Shown here in pieces: positions 6,249-7,329 of a DNA stretch of 7,329 nt. The stretch covers positions 1-7,329 of the forward strand of contig SKKJ01000140.1 of the NCBI GenBank assembly GCA_007121575.1. The letters are read 5' to 3'. The notes below the pieces were generated by a model. It was not told the origin of the DNA, searched no databases, and was given only the letters and a program-made list of their open reading frames with translations. Within the stretch, counting starts at the first letter, position 1; each line of letters starts with the position of its first letter. The position numbers and the translations under genes are program-made. Source of the stretch: Natronomonas sp. Lineage in GTDB: Archaea; Halobacteriota; Halobacteria; Halobacteriales; Haloarculaceae.

Positions 6249-7289
6249 ATGACAGAGCACTACCAGGTGACGGTCGTTGGCGGCGGCCCTGCTGGGTTAA
6301 CGGCAGCACTGTATACGACCCGGCTCGGACATGATACCATGGTGATCAACCGTGGCGGTGGTCGAGCCGCGATGATGCTCGATACGCACAACGTCATCGG
6401 CGTTACAGAGGAGGTCTCCGGGAACGAGTTCCTCCAAACCGCCATCGAGCAGGTGAAATCGTATGGGGCCGACTACGTCCAGGATTTCGTTACGGATATC
6501 GAACCGACGGAGGACGGGTATCGGGTGCTCGCTGGCGACACCGAAGTGACGACGGATCACGTCGTACTCGCGACGGGGTTTTCGGATACACGACCGGAGC
6601 CACCGCTTCCCCGAACGGGAATGGGTCTACACTACTGTCTACACTGTGATGCCTACATGTTCGTCGACGAACCGGTGTACGTGATGGGTGTCGGCGACTC
6701 AGCCGCGTATGTCGCGATGATCATGTTGAATTTCACACCTGACGTGGATCTTCTCACGCGCGGCGAGGAACCGGAGTGGTCAGATGAGACCGCGACGTTA
6801 CTTGAGAACCATCCGATCGATGTCGTTCACGAAGAGATCGTGGGACTCGAAAAAGACGATAGCGGATGGCTATCCGCCTTCGAATTCGAGGACGGGACCG
6901 TCAGAGAGTACCGCGGTGGTTTCCCGATGTACGGCTCCGAATACAACACCGAACTCGCGGAGTCGCTCGGTGTCGAACTCAACGATGACGGGACGGTCGC
7001 GGTCGACGATCACGGTCGAACGAACGTCGATGGAGTGTACGCCGTCGGCGATGTCACGCCCGGGCACAACCAGATTCCGACCGCGATGGGTGAAGGGGCA
7101 CGATGCGGTATCGGGAATCACTACGATCTCCGGGCGTTTCCACGAACGGTCGAAGAGATCGAAGAACGCGGCCCCGTTACCGATGGCGACGTTCCAGCGA
7201 TCTCAGAACGGCTGTTACAACACGCCGTTACTCACGAGAGCCATCCCGGCGGTCCGCGAAGCGAACGATCCGTCACGAGTGACGACTGA
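6249..7289 (+). CDS. Thioredoxin-reductase-like FAD-dependent oxidoreductase
   Basis: This 346-residue cytoplasmic flavoprotein belongs to the low-molecular-weight thioredoxin reductase family. Residues 6-16 (QVTVVGGGPAG) form the FAD-binding Rossmann motif, LATGF (107-111) is the usual ATG-type motif, and YAVGDV (264-269) is the second FAD contact. The redox pair is C130-L-H-C133 followed by D134, matching the CxxCD centre in which the aspartate serves as acid catalyst. The nucleotide-binding domain has G147-V-G-D-S-A152, but the following beta strand reads LLTRGEEPEW where NADPH-dependent enzymes carry HRRxxxR. NADPH is therefore doubtful as donor, and NADH, ferredoxin or another donor is possible. 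It also lacks the canonical GGQL near residue 40 (GGRAA instead). An acidic, probably flexible tail of about 45 residues follows the catalytic core. Reduction of a thioredoxin- or glutaredoxin-like partner is inferred; no partner gene is in the window. Confidence 0.88.
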   Translation: MTEHYQVTVVGGGPAGLTAALYTTRLGHDTMVINRGGGRAAMMLDTHNVIGVTEEVSGNEFLQTAIEQVKSYGADYVQDFVTDIEPTEDGYRVLAGDTEVTTDHVVLATGFSDTRPEPPLPRTGMGLHYCLHCDAYMFVDEPVYVMGVGDSAAYVAMIMLNFTPDVDLLTRGEEPEWSDETATLLENHPIDVVHEEIVGLEKDDSGWLSAFEFEDGTVREYRGGFPMYGSEYNTELAESLGVELNDDGTVAVDDHGRTNVDGVYAVGDVTPGHNQIPTAMGEGARCGIGNHYDLRAFPRTVEEIEERGPVTDGDVPAISERLLQHAVTHESHPGGPRSERSVTSDD

Positions 7290-7329
7290 TAGGACTTATC
7301 GTAGACGTTCATAATTTCTCTGTGAAGAA
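7290..7329. other. Right-edge non-coding tail
   Basis: The last 40 bp after the flavoprotein stop codon contain no supported gene. They are AT-richer than the coding sequence (ATAATTTCTCTG), but no clear terminator hairpin or oligo-T run can be called before the window ends. Confidence 0.3.

Overview
The window looks like chromosomal DNA from a haloarchaeon (class Halobacteria). The soluble proteins are rich in Asp and Glu, GC content is moderate to high and the sequence is dense in CGATCG/GATC. Several genes have a TATA-like element 26-29 bp upstream of the start codon, as expected for leaderless archaeal transcripts. I found only one CTAG tetranucleotide by eye. The genus cannot be read from the sequence.

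Layout. (1) Positions 1-1550, minus strand: the 5' part of a membrane-bound, HdrD/EtfD-like iron-sulfur oxidoreductase that runs off the left edge. It has a NarI-like membrane domain with candidate haem-ligand histidines, then two [4Fe-4S] motifs, then the start of a CCG-type domain whose expected cysteines are replaced. (2) Positions 1627-3607, minus strand: a tight three-gene operon, bioY-bioM-bioN, whose cistrons overlap by 4 and 7 bp. It encodes a complete energy-coupling-factor biotin importer: S-component, ATPase and T-component. (3) Positions 3608-3718: a 111-bp divergent intergenic region. A large inverted repeat (11-bp arms, one mismatch) sits on the bioY TATA box and closely matches the BirA operator consensus known from bacteria and some archaea. 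This is the strongest regulatory signal in the window. (4) Positions 3719-5263, plus strand: a 514-residue protein joining a cytoplasmic, restriction-endonuclease-fold-like domain to one membrane helix and a large extracellular LolA-like domain of the kind found in haloarchaeal surface proteins. (5) Positions 5379-6011, minus strand: a soluble, acidic, 210-residue protein of a haloarchaeal family of unknown function. (6) Positions 6012-6248: a divergent intergenic region with a perfect 14-bp palindrome and TATA-like elements in both directions. (7) Positions 6249-7289, plus strand: a thioredoxin-reductase-like flavoprotein that keeps the CxxCD centre but lacks the usual NADPH-phosphate motif.

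How they fit together. BioY, BioM and BioN should form one biotin uptake complex in the cytoplasmic membrane. The operator suggests repression by biotin-loaded BirA, so that uptake stops when biotin is sufficient. The flanking genes (iron-sulfur quinone oxidoreductase, surface sensor-like protein, small acidic protein, disulfide oxidoreductase) have no evident pathway link to biotin. The window reads as ordinary haloarchaeal chromosome with a few unusual proteins. I saw no insertion sequence, CRISPR array, tRNA or rRNA.
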